This document shows positions 46,582 through 55,407 of a stretch of DNA of 64,000 bases, piece by piece (positions within the stretch are counted from its first letter, which is position 1; the number at the start of each line of letters is the position of its first letter). Origin of the DNA: Lysobacter arseniciresistens ZS79 (GTDB lineage: Bacteria; Pseudomonadota; Gammaproteobacteria; Xanthomonadales; Xanthomonadaceae); NCBI RefSeq assembly GCF_000768335.1, contig NZ_AVPT01000001.1, positions 247,145 to 311,144 on the forward strand. The letters run 5' to 3'. The notes under the pieces are model-generated. The model had not been told where the DNA came from. It worked only from the letters and a program-made list of their open reading frames with translations, and made no database searches. The position numbers and the translations under genes are program-made.

Positions 46582-46931
46582 GCGCGCCGCGCCCCGGCAC
46601 CGCGGGCGCGACACGCACCTGCCCGCACTGCAAGACCACCATCCTCGAAAGCGCCAGCGTGTGCCCGCAATGCCGCGGGCACCTTCGCTTCGGCGCGGAG
46701 GCGGCCGAGGCCGCGACGTTCTCGCCGCTGCAGGTGGAAGGCACGATCCCGGCCCCGTCGCAGGGCGCCTGCGAATACTCGATGGTCCTGTCGATCCGCG
46801 ACGGCCGCGGGCGTGAGGTCAACCGGCAGGTGGTCGGCGTGGGCGCCATGCACCCGGGCGAGGAGCGGACCTTCAGCCTGCGGGTGGAAGCCAGCGAAGT
46901 GGCGCCCAAAGGCCGGCACGGCCGGCACTGA
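46578..46931 (+). CDS. Zinc-ribbon protein coupled to bactofilin
   Basis: A 117-aa protein. An N-terminal double CxxC zinc ribbon (CPHCKTTILESASVCPQC, residues about 15-32) is followed by a roughly 70-residue beta-rich domain (PLQVEGTIPAP...EYSMVLSIRDGRGREVNRQVV...GEERTFSLRVEA). The second domain looks like a small beta sandwich; no family is recognised. The ATG lies within the bactofilin stop region (ATGA), so the two are co-translated. It is a plausible bactofilin partner, by context only. Confidence 0.8.
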   Translation: MSAPRPGTAGATRTCPHCKTTILESASVCPQCRGHLRFGAEAAEAATFSPLQVEGTIPAPSQGACEYSMVLSIRDGRGREVNRQVVGVGAMHPGEERTFSLRVEASEVAPKGRHGRH

Positions 46932-46967
46932 AACCCGCACAAGCCGGCGTCACCGGCATCGATCACC

Positions 46968-46988
46968 GCGGGGCCGCACTGGCCCCGC
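46968..46988. terminator. Hairpin between convergent genes
   Basis: GCGGGGCC, 5-base loop, GGCCCCGC, between the zinc-ribbon gene and the FTR1 gene. It lacks a U-tract. Confidence 0.5.
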
Positions 46989-47002
46989 CGCCAGCTTATC
47001 TG

Positions 47003-48940
47003 TTATGAACCGCCGTCGGTTACCGGTTCGCGGGCCAGCACGGACGCCGCGCGCCGGTTCCAGGTAAAGCCGGCCACCAGGATCACCAGCACCAGCAACT
47101 GCGTCGCCACCCCTTCCAGGGTCGGGTGGATGCCCAGCAGGTCGATGCGCGGGAACGGAATCACCGTGACCGGGAGCCAGCCGGCCTCCTGCAACGCGGC
47201 GATGCCCTTGCCGGCCAGCATGACCGCGAGCACCGCGATCAGCACCGAGCTGATCGCGAAGAACTGGCTGAACGGCAGCTTGCGCGAGTACCGCAGCATC
47301 GCCCACGCGATCGCCGCCAGCACGACCACGGCGGCGCCGGCACCGGCGACGATGGCCGACGAATTGCCCTGGCTCCACAGCGCCGCGTAGAACAGCACCG
47401 TCTCGAACACTTCGCGGTAGACCACCACGAACGAAAGCAGGAACAGGAACCACGCCGACCGCTTCGACAGCGCGTGCGAAAGCTTCTCCCGGATGTAGCG
47501 CTGCCATGCGCCGGCCTGGCTCTTGCCGTGCATCCAGATGCCGACGAACAGCAACACCACCGCCGCGAACAGCGCCGCGAACCCTTCGGTCAACTCGCGG
47601 CTCGCGCCACTGATGCCGACCAGATAGGTCGCCACCACCCAGGTGAACGCGCCGGCCAGCAGCGCGCCGACCCAGCCGGCGTGCACGTACGGCATCACCT
47701 CGGTACGGTTGGCCTTGCGCAGGAAGGCGACCATCGCGATCACGATCAGCAGCGCCTCCAAGCCCTCGCGCAGCAGGATGGTGAAGGCACCGACGAACGA
47801 GGACACGTCGCTGGCGCGGTCCGGGGACAGCGCCTCCTCGGCGTCGTCGAACAGGCCGTTGATCACCGCCACCTGCGCCTGCACCTCCGCCGGCGGGGCG
47901 GAACGGCCGATGCGCGAGCGCAGTTCGGCCATGGCGGTCTCGATGCGCCCCATCAACGCACGGTCGCGCGCGGCAAGCAGCGGCTCCACCGGCTCGAAGC
48001 CGTCCAGGTAGGCCGACAGCATGAGGTCGCGCGCGGCCGTGCGATCACCGGCGGCATAGGCCTCCACGCCCTCGGCAAGCCGGGCGCGCGCCAGCGCCAG
48101 CGATCCCTCGGGCTTGGGCGCCACGGCATCCGGCGCGCGGCGCAGGTAGGCGGTCAGCGCCGCGGCGGCGTCTTCGCCGACCCGGTCGGCCAGCGCGGAG
48201 GGGGTCATCTGGGTGAGCGTGGCCATGTCCGGCAGGGCCTCGCGGACGGCCGGGTCGCTTTCCCACAGGCGCTTGCCCTCGGCCACCAGATCGTCGGGGT
48301 ATGCGTACTGGCCGATGTAGAACGACAGTGCCCAGCGGTCGTCGGCCGGCAGGTGCGCGTAGCTGCCCATACCGGTGCCTTCCAGGCCCTGCTCGATGAC
48401 CTGGTACAGCGCGAAGACGCTGCGCTCGCGCGCGCGCTCGCGGTCGGTGAAGTCGATCGGCGCGGGCTCCAGCCCCGCGCCGGCCGGGCCGTCGCCGGCG
48501 CCGGTCGCGCCGTGGCAGCTCGCGCACTGCTGCTGGTACTGCGCGGCCGCCTTGGCAAGGTCGGGGGTGGAGGACGGCGCGAGCGGCATCGGGTACGCCG
48601 CCAGCAGCTGGCCGGCGAGCCCCCGCGCGATCCCTGCGACCGCCTCGGGCGACTGCTTGGCGGCAATGGCAGCCTGCAGTTCCGCCGCACCGTCGACCAG
48701 CGCAGCCTGCGCGCCGGTCTCCGGCAACACCGCCACGCGCTCGCTCACCGAGTCGGCGAACTCGATCATCTCGGCGTATTCGGCCTCGCTCACCACCTCG
48801 CCGTCCTGCACCGCGACGGCGTAGTCGACCGCGATGTAGTCGAGCAGCCGCCACACTGTCTGGGCGCCCGGGTCGGCGTGCGCCGACAGCGCGAAGGCAA
48901 GCAGCAGGGAGACGATCAGGCAGCGAAGGACGTGGGTCAT
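47003..48940 (-). CDS. FTR1-family iron permease fused to a cytochrome c domain
   Basis: A 645-aa inner-membrane protein. Signal peptide about 1-22, then a periplasmic region with a heme c site CASCH (about 138-142) and a distal region carrying Met residues (TGMGSYAHLP). A helical domain follows, and from about residue 380 a seven-helix FTR1 permease with both REGLE-type iron motifs: REGLE (about 390) and REVFE (about 507). FTR1 proteins take up ferric iron after oxidation of Fe2+; the fused cytochrome may be the electron acceptor. The fused form is known in proteobacteria. A Fur-like box precedes the gene. Confidence 0.93.
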   Translation of the reverse strand: MTHVLRCLIVSLLLAFALSAHADPGAQTVWRLLDYIAVDYAVAVQDGEVVSEAEYAEMIEFADSVSERVAVLPETGAQAALVDGAAELQAAIAAKQSPEAVAGIARGLAGQLLAAYPMPLAPSSTPDLAKAAAQYQQQCASCHGATGAGDGPAGAGLEPAPIDFTDRERARERSVFALYQVIEQGLEGTGMGSYAHLPADDRWALSFYIGQYAYPDDLVAEGKRLWESDPAVREALPDMATLTQMTPSALADRVGEDAAAALTAYLRRAPDAVAPKPEGSLALARARLAEGVEAYAAGDRTAARDLMLSAYLDGFEPVEPLLAARDRALMGRIETAMAELRSRIGRSAPPAEVQAQVAVINGLFDDAEEALSPDRASDVSSFVGAFTILLREGLEALLIVIAMVAFLRKANRTEVMPYVHAGWVGALLAGAFTWVVATYLVGISGASRELTEGFAALFAAVVLLFVGIWMHGKSQAGAWQRYIREKLSHALSKRSAWFLFLLSFVVVYREVFETVLFYAALWSQGNSSAIVAGAGAAVVVLAAIAWAMLRYSRKLPFSQFFAISSVLIAVLAVMLAGKGIAALQEAGWLPVTVIPFPRIDLLGIHPTLEGVATQLLVLVILVAGFTWNRRAASVLAREPVTDGGS

Positions 48941-48978
48941 GGACGTGGCGGGGCGAATGATCCACCGGATACTACGTT

Positions 48979-48997
48979 AAATGAGAATTGATCGCAT
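48979..48997. promoter_or_regulatory. Candidate Fur box upstream of the FTR1 gene
   Basis: AAATGAGAATTGATCGCAT, 39 bp before the FTR1 ATG. The AAATGAGAATT half matches common iron boxes well and the second half is weak. It lies in a rare A/T-rich patch between the divergent FTR1 and enoyl-CoA hydratase genes. Confidence 0.5.
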
Positions 48998-49084
48998 CCA
49001 ATTCGGGCCGGGCCGGCCGGTGCGGGGCGGCGTCGCGCGGTGCGGCGGCTATCATTCCGGGACTCATGTAAGGACGCACGATCG

Positions 49085-49867
49085 ATGAGCCATCCCCTGC
49101 TGCACCTGCGCGAAGGCGCCGTGGCGCGTCTGCGGCTGAACCGCCCCGAGGTCCACAACGCATTCGACGCGACCCTGATCGCCGCGCTGACCGGCGCGCT
49201 GGAATCGGTCGGGGCCGATCCGGCGGTGCGCGTGGTGGTGGTCGAGGGCGAAGGAGCGTCGTTCTCGGCCGGCGCCGACCTGAACTGGATGCGCGGCATG
49301 GCCGCCGCCAGCGAGGACGAGAACCGCGAGGATTCGCTGGCGCTGGCGCGGCTGATGCGTACCCTCAACGAGTTGCCCAAGCCGACCATCGCGCGGGTCC
49401 ACGGCGCGGCGTTCGGCGGCGGCGTCGGGCTGGTGGCCTGCTGCGACATCGCCATCGGTGCCTACGGGGCCAGGTTCGGCCTGACCGAGAGTCGGCTCGG
49501 GCTGCTGCCGGCGGTCATCTCGCCGTACGTGATCGAGGCGATCGGCGCGCGGCAGGCGCGTCGCTGGTTCGCCAGCGCGGAGATCTTCGACGCCGCGCAG
49601 GCGCACCGCATGGATCTGTTGCACGAGGTCGTCGACGCCGAAGACCTCGACGCCACCCTGCAGCGCCAGGTCGAACTGCTACTGCGCGCCGGCCCGGTTG
49701 CCTCGGCGCAGGCCAAGGCGCTGGTGCGGCAGGTCGCCGCGCATGCCGACGGCGCCCGCCACGACGCCGACAACGCCGCCCTCATCGCCCGGCTGCGGGT
49801 GTCGCCGGAAGGACAGGAAGGGCTTGGCGCCTTTCTGGAGAAGCGCACACCGGGCTGGTGCGAGTGA
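49085..49867 (+). CDS. liuC: Methylglutaconyl-CoA hydratase (enoyl-CoA hydratase/isomerase family)
   Basis: A 260-aa crotonase-fold enzyme. The oxyanion-hole segments are SFSAGADLNWM (about 60-70) and HGAAFGGGVGLVACCDIAI (about 103-121), with the downstream TESRLGLLPAVISPYV. ADLNWMR is typical of LiuC/AUH-type methylglutaconyl-CoA hydratases rather than general crotonases. It would hydrate 3-methylglutaconyl-CoA to HMG-CoA. It opens the tight run liuC-liuD-liuE-diguanylate cyclase/phosphodiesterase. The gap to liuD is 41 bp. Confidence 0.92.
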   Translation: MSHPLLHLREGAVARLRLNRPEVHNAFDATLIAALTGALESVGADPAVRVVVVEGEGASFSAGADLNWMRGMAAASEDENREDSLALARLMRTLNELPKPTIARVHGAAFGGGVGLVACCDIAIGAYGARFGLTESRLGLLPAVISPYVIEAIGARQARRWFASAEIFDAAQAHRMDLLHEVVDAEDLDATLQRQVELLLRAGPVASAQAKALVRQVAAHADGARHDADNAALIARLRVSPEGQEGLGAFLEKRTPGWCE

Positions 49868-49908
49868 CCCGCATGCCCTCCCCCGCACATACCCGCACCG
49901 AGCGCCGA

Positions 49909-51918
49909 ATGTTCAACAAGATCCTGATCGCCAACCGCGGCGAAATCGCCTGCCGCGTCATCCGCACCTGCCGCGCGCTCGGCATCCGCACCGTCGCGGT
50001 GTACTCCGAGGCCGACGCCGACGCCCAGCACGTGCGCCAGGCCGACGAGGCGCACTGCATCGGCGGCCCACGGCCGGCCGACAGCTACCTGCGCGGCGAC
50101 GCGATCATCGAGGTCGCCCGCCGCACCGGCGCGCAGGCGATCCACCCCGGCTACGGCTTCCTGTCGGAGAACGCCGACTTCGCCGACGCGGTCGAGGCCG
50201 CGGGCATCGTCTTCGTCGGGCCGAAGGCGGCGTCGATGCGCAAGATGGGGTCCAAGGCCGGCGCCAAGGAGCTGATGCAGGCGGCCGGCGTACCGGTGGT
50301 ACCCGGCTACACCGGCGAAGACCAGGACCCCGCGCGGCTGCAGGCCGAGGCCGACCGGATCGGCTACCCGCTGATGATCAAGGCCGCGCACGGTGGCGGC
50401 GGCAAGGGCATGCGCATCGTGCGCGCGTCCGGCGAGTTCGCCGCCAACCTGGAGTCCTGCCAGCGCGAGGCCGCCAACGCCTTCGGCCGCGATCGCGTGC
50501 TGCTGGAGCGTTACATCGAGCAGCCGCGCCACATCGAGATCCAGGTGTTCGGCGACGCCCACGGCAACGTCATCCACCTCAACGAGCGCGAGTGCTCGGC
50601 GCAGCGGCGCTACCAGAAGGTGCTGGAGGAATCGCCCTCGCCGTTCCTGACCCCCGCGCTGCGGCAGGCGATGGGCGACGCGGCGGTGCTGGCCGCGCGC
50701 GCGATCGACTACGCCAACGCCGGCACGGTCGAGTTCATCGTCGACCCGTCGGGCGGCTTCTACTTCATGGAGATCAACACGCGGCTGCAGGTCGAGCACC
50801 CGGTGACCGAGTGCGTGACCGGGCTGGACCTGGTCGCATGGCAGCTGCAGGTCGCCGCCGGCGAGCCGCTGCCGCTCGCGCAGGACGCCATCGCCCAGAA
50901 CGGCCACGCGATCGAGGTGCGGCTGTACGCGGAGGACCCGGAGGCCGGCTTCCTGCCGGGCTCGGGCACGCTGGAGCGGCTGCGGCTGCCAGCGGCGTCG
51001 GAGCACGTGCGGATCGACTCGGGCGTGGTCGAGGGCGACACCGTCACGATCTTCTACGACCCGATGATCGCCAAGCTCATCGTCCACGACACCGACCGCC
51101 CGCGCGCCCTCGCCCGCCTGCGCGACGCCCTCGCGCAGTGCGCGATCAGCGGGCCGAAGTCGAACATCGGCTTCCTCGAACGGCTGGCGCGGCACCCGGC
51201 GGTGGTCGACGCGACCATCGACACCGGTTACCTCGATCGCCACCTCGACGAGTTCATGCCGACCGAGGCAGCCGACCCCGACCTGCTGCTGGCAGCCGCG
51301 GTGGCCCGGCTGCTCGCGCGCGAGCGTCGCAGCCGCGCCGACGCCGCGACCTCCGCCGATCCGTCCTCGCCCTGGGCAATCGCCGACGGCTGGCGGCTCG
51401 GCCACGCCGGCCAGCGCACCCTCGCCTTCCTGCATGGCGAGCGCCGGCTGGAACTGCGCGCGCACGGCAGCGGCGGCGACTACCGGCTCGAGCACGACGG
51501 CCAGGCCCACGACATCGCCGGGGCCCGGCTCGACGGCGACACCCTGAGCCTGCGCATCGGCGGGCGCGCGCGGCGGTTCCATGTGTTCGACCACGGCCGC
51601 GAGCTTCTGGTCCACGACGGCGAACAGCGCCTGCGCCTGCAACCGGTCGCGATGTACCGGCACGAGGCGGCCAGTTCCGGCAGCGGCGCCGACAACGTGG
51701 TGGCGCCGATGCCCGGCCGCGTGGTGGTGGTCAAGGCCGCAGCCGGCGATGCGGTCGAGGCCGGCCAGGAGGTGATGGTGATCGAGGCGATGAAGATGGA
51801 GCTGAGCCTCAAGGCGCCACGTGCCGGCACCGTCGCCGAGGTGCGCGCGCAGGCCGGCGAGTTCGTCGAGGCCGACGCCGTGCTGGTCGCGCTGGCCGCC
51901 GCGGAGGTGGAGGCATGA
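49909..51918 (+). CDS. liuD: Methylcrotonoyl-CoA carboxylase, biotin-containing (alpha) subunit
   Basis: A 669-aa biotin carboxylase plus biotin carrier. It opens MFNKILIANRGEIACRVIRT, has the ATP-grasp glycine loop GGGGKGM near 165, the catalytic EINTRLQVEHPVTE, the BT linker domain, and the biotinyl Lys in EAMKMEL (Lys629) of the C-terminal lipoyl-like domain. With LiuB it carboxylates 3-methylcrotonyl-CoA. The ATG at 49909 is the family start; an upstream in-frame start at 49858 would overlap liuC and adds 17 atypical residues. Its last 4 bases overlap the liuE start. Confidence 0.96.
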   Translation: MFNKILIANRGEIACRVIRTCRALGIRTVAVYSEADADAQHVRQADEAHCIGGPRPADSYLRGDAIIEVARRTGAQAIHPGYGFLSENADFADAVEAAGIVFVGPKAASMRKMGSKAGAKELMQAAGVPVVPGYTGEDQDPARLQAEADRIGYPLMIKAAHGGGGKGMRIVRASGEFAANLESCQREAANAFGRDRVLLERYIEQPRHIEIQVFGDAHGNVIHLNERECSAQRRYQKVLEESPSPFLTPALRQAMGDAAVLAARAIDYANAGTVEFIVDPSGGFYFMEINTRLQVEHPVTECVTGLDLVAWQLQVAAGEPLPLAQDAIAQNGHAIEVRLYAEDPEAGFLPGSGTLERLRLPAASEHVRIDSGVVEGDTVTIFYDPMIAKLIVHDTDRPRALARLRDALAQCAISGPKSNIGFLERLARHPAVVDATIDTGYLDRHLDEFMPTEAADPDLLLAAAVARLLARERRSRADAATSADPSSPWAIADGWRLGHAGQRTLAFLHGERRLELRAHGSGGDYRLEHDGQAHDIAGARLDGDTLSLRIGGRARRFHVFDHGRELLVHDGEQRLRLQPVAMYRHEAASSGSGADNVVAPMPGRVVVVKAAAGDAVEAGQEVMVIEAMKMELSLKAPRAGTVAEVRAQAGEFVEADAVLVALAAAEVEA

Positions 51919-52817
51919 GCGCCCTGCCCGCCCGCGTCCGCATCGTCGAGGTCGGCCCGCGCGACGGGCTGCAGAACGAGAAGACGATGGTGTCCACCGC
52001 CGACAAGATCGAGCTGGTGGACCGGCTCACCGCGACCGGCCTGCAGAGCATCGAGGCGACCAGCTTCGTCAGCCCGAAGTGGATCCCGCAGCTGGCCGAT
52101 GCCGCCGAGGTATTCGCCGGCATCACCCGCAAGCCGGGCGTCCACTACCCGGTACTGGTGCCCAACGAGAAGGGCTACGACCGCGCACGCGAGGTCGGCG
52201 TCGAGGAGATCGCGGTGTTCACTGCCGCGTCGGAGGCGTTCAACCAGCGCAACATCAATGCCTCGATCGACGAGTCGCTGGCCCGGTTCGCGCCGGTGCT
52301 GGCGCGCGCCCGGGCCGACGGCGTGCGCGTGCGCGGCTACGTCTCGACCGTGCTTGGCTGCCCCTACCAGGGCGAGGTGCCGCTGGCCGATGTGGTCCGC
52401 GTCGCACGTGAACTCCACGGAATGGGCTGCTACGAAATCTCGCTGGGCGATACCATCGGCGTCGGCACGCCCGGCAAGGCGCGCGCGATGCTGCAGGCGG
52501 TCGCCGCCGAGGTGCCGCTGGACGCGCTGGCGGTGCATTTCCACGACACCTACGGGCAAGCGCTGGCCAACATCCTCGCGTGCCTGGAGGTCGGCGTTTC
52601 GGTGGTCGACTCGGCGGTGTCCGGCGCCGGCGGCTGCCCGTACGCCAAGGGCGCCAGCGGCAACGTCGCCAGCGAGGACGTGGTGTACATGCTGCACGGC
52701 CTCGGCATCGAGACCGGCGTCGACCTGGCGCGGCTGGTCGAGACCGGCCACTGGCTCGCCGGGCGGCTCGGCCGCGAGACCGGCAGCCGCGCAGGCCGGG
52801 CACTCGCGGTGTCATGA
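51915..52817 (+). CDS. liuE: Hydroxymethylglutaryl-CoA lyase
   Basis: A 300-aa TIM-barrel lyase cleaving HMG-CoA to acetyl-CoA and acetoacetate. It opens with VEVGPRDGLQNEK (metal-binding Asp and catalytic Arg), has SLGDTIGVGTP and HFHDTYGQALAN (metal His-x-His), and ends with the signature Cys loop SGAGGCPYAKGASGNVASED. The start overlaps liuD by 4 bp (ATGA) and its stop overlaps the PAS-GGDEF-EAL gene by 4 bp, so three genes are translationally chained. Confidence 0.96.
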   Translation: MSALPARVRIVEVGPRDGLQNEKTMVSTADKIELVDRLTATGLQSIEATSFVSPKWIPQLADAAEVFAGITRKPGVHYPVLVPNEKGYDRAREVGVEEIAVFTAASEAFNQRNINASIDESLARFAPVLARARADGVRVRGYVSTVLGCPYQGEVPLADVVRVARELHGMGCYEISLGDTIGVGTPGKARAMLQAVAAEVPLDALAVHFHDTYGQALANILACLEVGVSVVDSAVSGAGGCPYAKGASGNVASEDVVYMLHGLGIETGVDLARLVETGHWLAGRLGRETGSRAGRALAVS

Positions 52818-55372
52818 CCCGCGCGCCGCCAGCAGGCACGATGCCGCCGCCGTCCGACCGGACGGAGATGGCGGCCACGCTGGCGGCACTTGAAGACGCC
52901 TGCCGCGACCCGGACCTGCCGGAGGCCACCCGCAACCTGCTGCAGCGCGCGCACGCCGCGGTGGTTGCCGCGCGCACCGACGCCGACACCGCGCGCCTGC
53001 GCTACCACGCCCTGTTCGACGCTGTGCCGGACCCGGTCAGCATCCTCGATGCCGACGGCATCGTCCTCGACCTCAACCGCGCCGGCCTCGCCGCCTACCG
53101 CCGCGACCGCGGCGACATCGTCGGCCGGCCGATCCACGTACTCAACCCGGACCTGCCGCACGACCACCTCGCGCCTGTATGGGAGACGCTCAACCGCGGC
53201 GGCACCTACGTGATCGAGGTGTCCAACATGCGCGCCGACGGCAGCCGGTTCCCCGTCGAAGTGCACTCGGCCGGCTTCGAACACGAGGGCCAGAACTGCA
53301 TCGTCGCCGTCGCCCGCGACCTCAGCGGCCGCCGCGACGCCGAGCTGCGCTACCGCGAGCTGATGGAGACCATCGACACCGGCATCCTGGTGCGCGACGC
53401 GGACGGCCACATCACCCACGCCAACGCCGCGGCGATGCGGCTGTTCGGCATCCCGCCGGGCCAACGCGCCGACATCGCGATGGCCGGCGACCAGTGGTGC
53501 GTGGTCGACGAATGCGGCCGCGAACTCGCGCCGGACGAGTTCCCGTCCGCACGCGCGTTGCGCCACGGACGCCCGGTCGGCAGCGTGTTGCTGGGCTACT
53601 ACCACCGCCGGCGCCGCACCCTGACATGGTTCTCGGTGACCGCGGTGCCGCAGTTCGGCCCGGGCAGCGACCGCGTCCAGCAGGTGCTGTCGCTGTTCTC
53701 CGACGTCACCGCACTCAAGCGCGACAGCACCCTGTTCGACCGCGCCCAGGCGATGGCCCACATCGGCGGCTGGGAGTGGGACACCGGCCGCGACCGCCTG
53801 TACCTGACCGGCGAATCGCGCCGCATCATCGGCCGCGACCCCGCCCCGCGCAGCATCGCCGACCTGCTGGACTGCCTGGCCGACACCGACCGCGCGCGGT
53901 TGCGGCAGGCGCTCGACCACGCGATGGCGATGGGCCGCGGCCTCGACCTTGAGCTGCAGGGTACGCGCGGCGACGGCCAGCCGTTCTGGGTCCGCGCGAT
54001 CGGCGAAGCCGAGGCCGGCGGCCCGCTCAGCGCGCGCCTGACCGGCACCCTGCAGGACATCACCGACCGCAAGCACGCCGAGGAGCACCTGCGCATCCGC
54101 GCGCGCACCGACCCGCTCACCGGCCTGCTCAACCGCGACGCCGTCCGCGCCGAGGTCGACGCACGGCTGGCCGACCCCGCACGCGCGCGGCTGGCGGTGC
54201 TCTACATCGACCTGGACCGCTTCAAGATCGTCAACGACGTGCTCGGCCACGCCGCCGGCGACCGCCTGCTTGCATCGGCCGCCCGCCGCATCCGCCGCGC
54301 GGTCGGCGGCGAAGGCCTGATCGCCCGCTTCGGCGGCGACGAATTCCTCGTGGCCTGCCCGCTGGAGGACGACCCGGCCCGAGCGGCTCGCATGGCGCAG
54401 GCGATCCTCGACATCTTCGGCGACAGCTTCCGCCTCGGCGGCGAGGAGTTCGCCATCACCGCGAGCATCGGCATTGCCCACGCGCCGGCCGACGGCACCA
54501 CCTCCGAACAGCTGATCCAGAGCGCCGACGTGGCGATGTACGACAGCAAGCGCCGCGGCCGCAACGGCTGGCAGGCGTTCACCACGGAGCTGGCCGAGCA
54601 GCAGCAGCAACGCCTGCAACTGGAGACCCACCTGCGCCGCGCGGTCGGCAACGAGGAGTTCCACCTTGTCTACCAGCCACAGGTCGACCTGGCCACCGGC
54701 CGGCTGGCCGCAGTCGAATCGCTGATCCGCTGGACCAACCCGGCGCTCGGGCAGATGCAACCCAGCCGCTTCATCGACCACGCCGAGACCACCGGCGACA
54801 TCGTCGGCATCGGCGGCTGGGTGCTGCGCCAGGCGTGCCGGCAGTTGCGCGACTGGCGCACCGCCGGCCTTGCGATCGAGCGGATCGCGGTCAATGTGTC
54901 GTACCGGCAGTTCCTCGGCGAGGACCTGGCCAGCAACGTGCGCGCGGCGCTGGACGAGTCCGGCCTGCCCGGCAGCGCGCTGGAGCTGGAGTTCACCGAG
55001 CGGGTGCTGATCGAGGACGAACCGGAGACGCTGCGCACCTTCGAGGCCCTGCGCGAACTCGGCGTAATGCTGACCATCGACGACTTCGGCGAGGGCTACA
55101 GCGCGCTCAACTACCTGCGCCGGCTGCCGATCCACGGACTGAAGCTGAGCCAGCTGTTCGTGCAGGGCGTGCCCGGCAACGCGTCCGACGTGGCGGTCTG
55201 CGAAGCGGTGACCGGCATCGCCCGCAGCCTGAAGCTCGGGTTGGTGGCCGAGGGCGTGGAAAGCGACGCGCAGCGGGAGTTCCTGCTGGGTCTCGGGGTC
55301 CGCATCGGCCAGGGCTTCCTGTTCGCCCCCGGGCTGACGCCGGCGGAAGTGCAGGCGCGCTACCTGCCTTAG
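52814..55372 (+). CDS. PAS/GGDEF/EAL cyclic-di-GMP signalling protein
   Basis: An 852-aa cytoplasmic protein with no membrane helix: PAS-type sensor domains at about 65-175, 180-300 and 310-415, GGDEF at about 430-590 and EAL at about 610-845. The cyclase motif is an intact RFGGDEF (507-511), but no RxxD inhibitory site precedes it. In the EAL domain the signature is ESL (635-637). Asn in VNVSYR, Glu in EFTER, DDFGEG (756-757), Lys777 and the EGVES/GQG residues are kept, but the usual K-I-D reads K-L-S (777-779). It may make, degrade or only sense c-di-GMP. Its start overlaps liuE by 4 bp, so it is expressed with leucine degradation. Confidence 0.93.
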   Translation: MTRAPPAGTMPPPSDRTEMAATLAALEDACRDPDLPEATRNLLQRAHAAVVAARTDADTARLRYHALFDAVPDPVSILDADGIVLDLNRAGLAAYRRDRGDIVGRPIHVLNPDLPHDHLAPVWETLNRGGTYVIEVSNMRADGSRFPVEVHSAGFEHEGQNCIVAVARDLSGRRDAELRYRELMETIDTGILVRDADGHITHANAAAMRLFGIPPGQRADIAMAGDQWCVVDECGRELAPDEFPSARALRHGRPVGSVLLGYYHRRRRTLTWFSVTAVPQFGPGSDRVQQVLSLFSDVTALKRDSTLFDRAQAMAHIGGWEWDTGRDRLYLTGESRRIIGRDPAPRSIADLLDCLADTDRARLRQALDHAMAMGRGLDLELQGTRGDGQPFWVRAIGEAEAGGPLSARLTGTLQDITDRKHAEEHLRIRARTDPLTGLLNRDAVRAEVDARLADPARARLAVLYIDLDRFKIVNDVLGHAAGDRLLASAARRIRRAVGGEGLIARFGGDEFLVACPLEDDPARAARMAQAILDIFGDSFRLGGEEFAITASIGIAHAPADGTTSEQLIQSADVAMYDSKRRGRNGWQAFTTELAEQQQQRLQLETHLRRAVGNEEFHLVYQPQVDLATGRLAAVESLIRWTNPALGQMQPSRFIDHAETTGDIVGIGGWVLRQACRQLRDWRTAGLAIERIAVNVSYRQFLGEDLASNVRAALDESGLPGSALELEFTERVLIEDEPETLRTFEALRELGVMLTIDDFGEGYSALNYLRRLPIHGLKLSQLFVQGVPGNASDVAVCEAVTGIARSLKLGLVAEGVESDAQREFLLGLGVRIGQGFLFAPGLTPAEVQARYLP

Positions 55373-55407
55373 AATCGCCGTCCCGCTCCGTTTTCGCGAG
55401 ACTTCCC

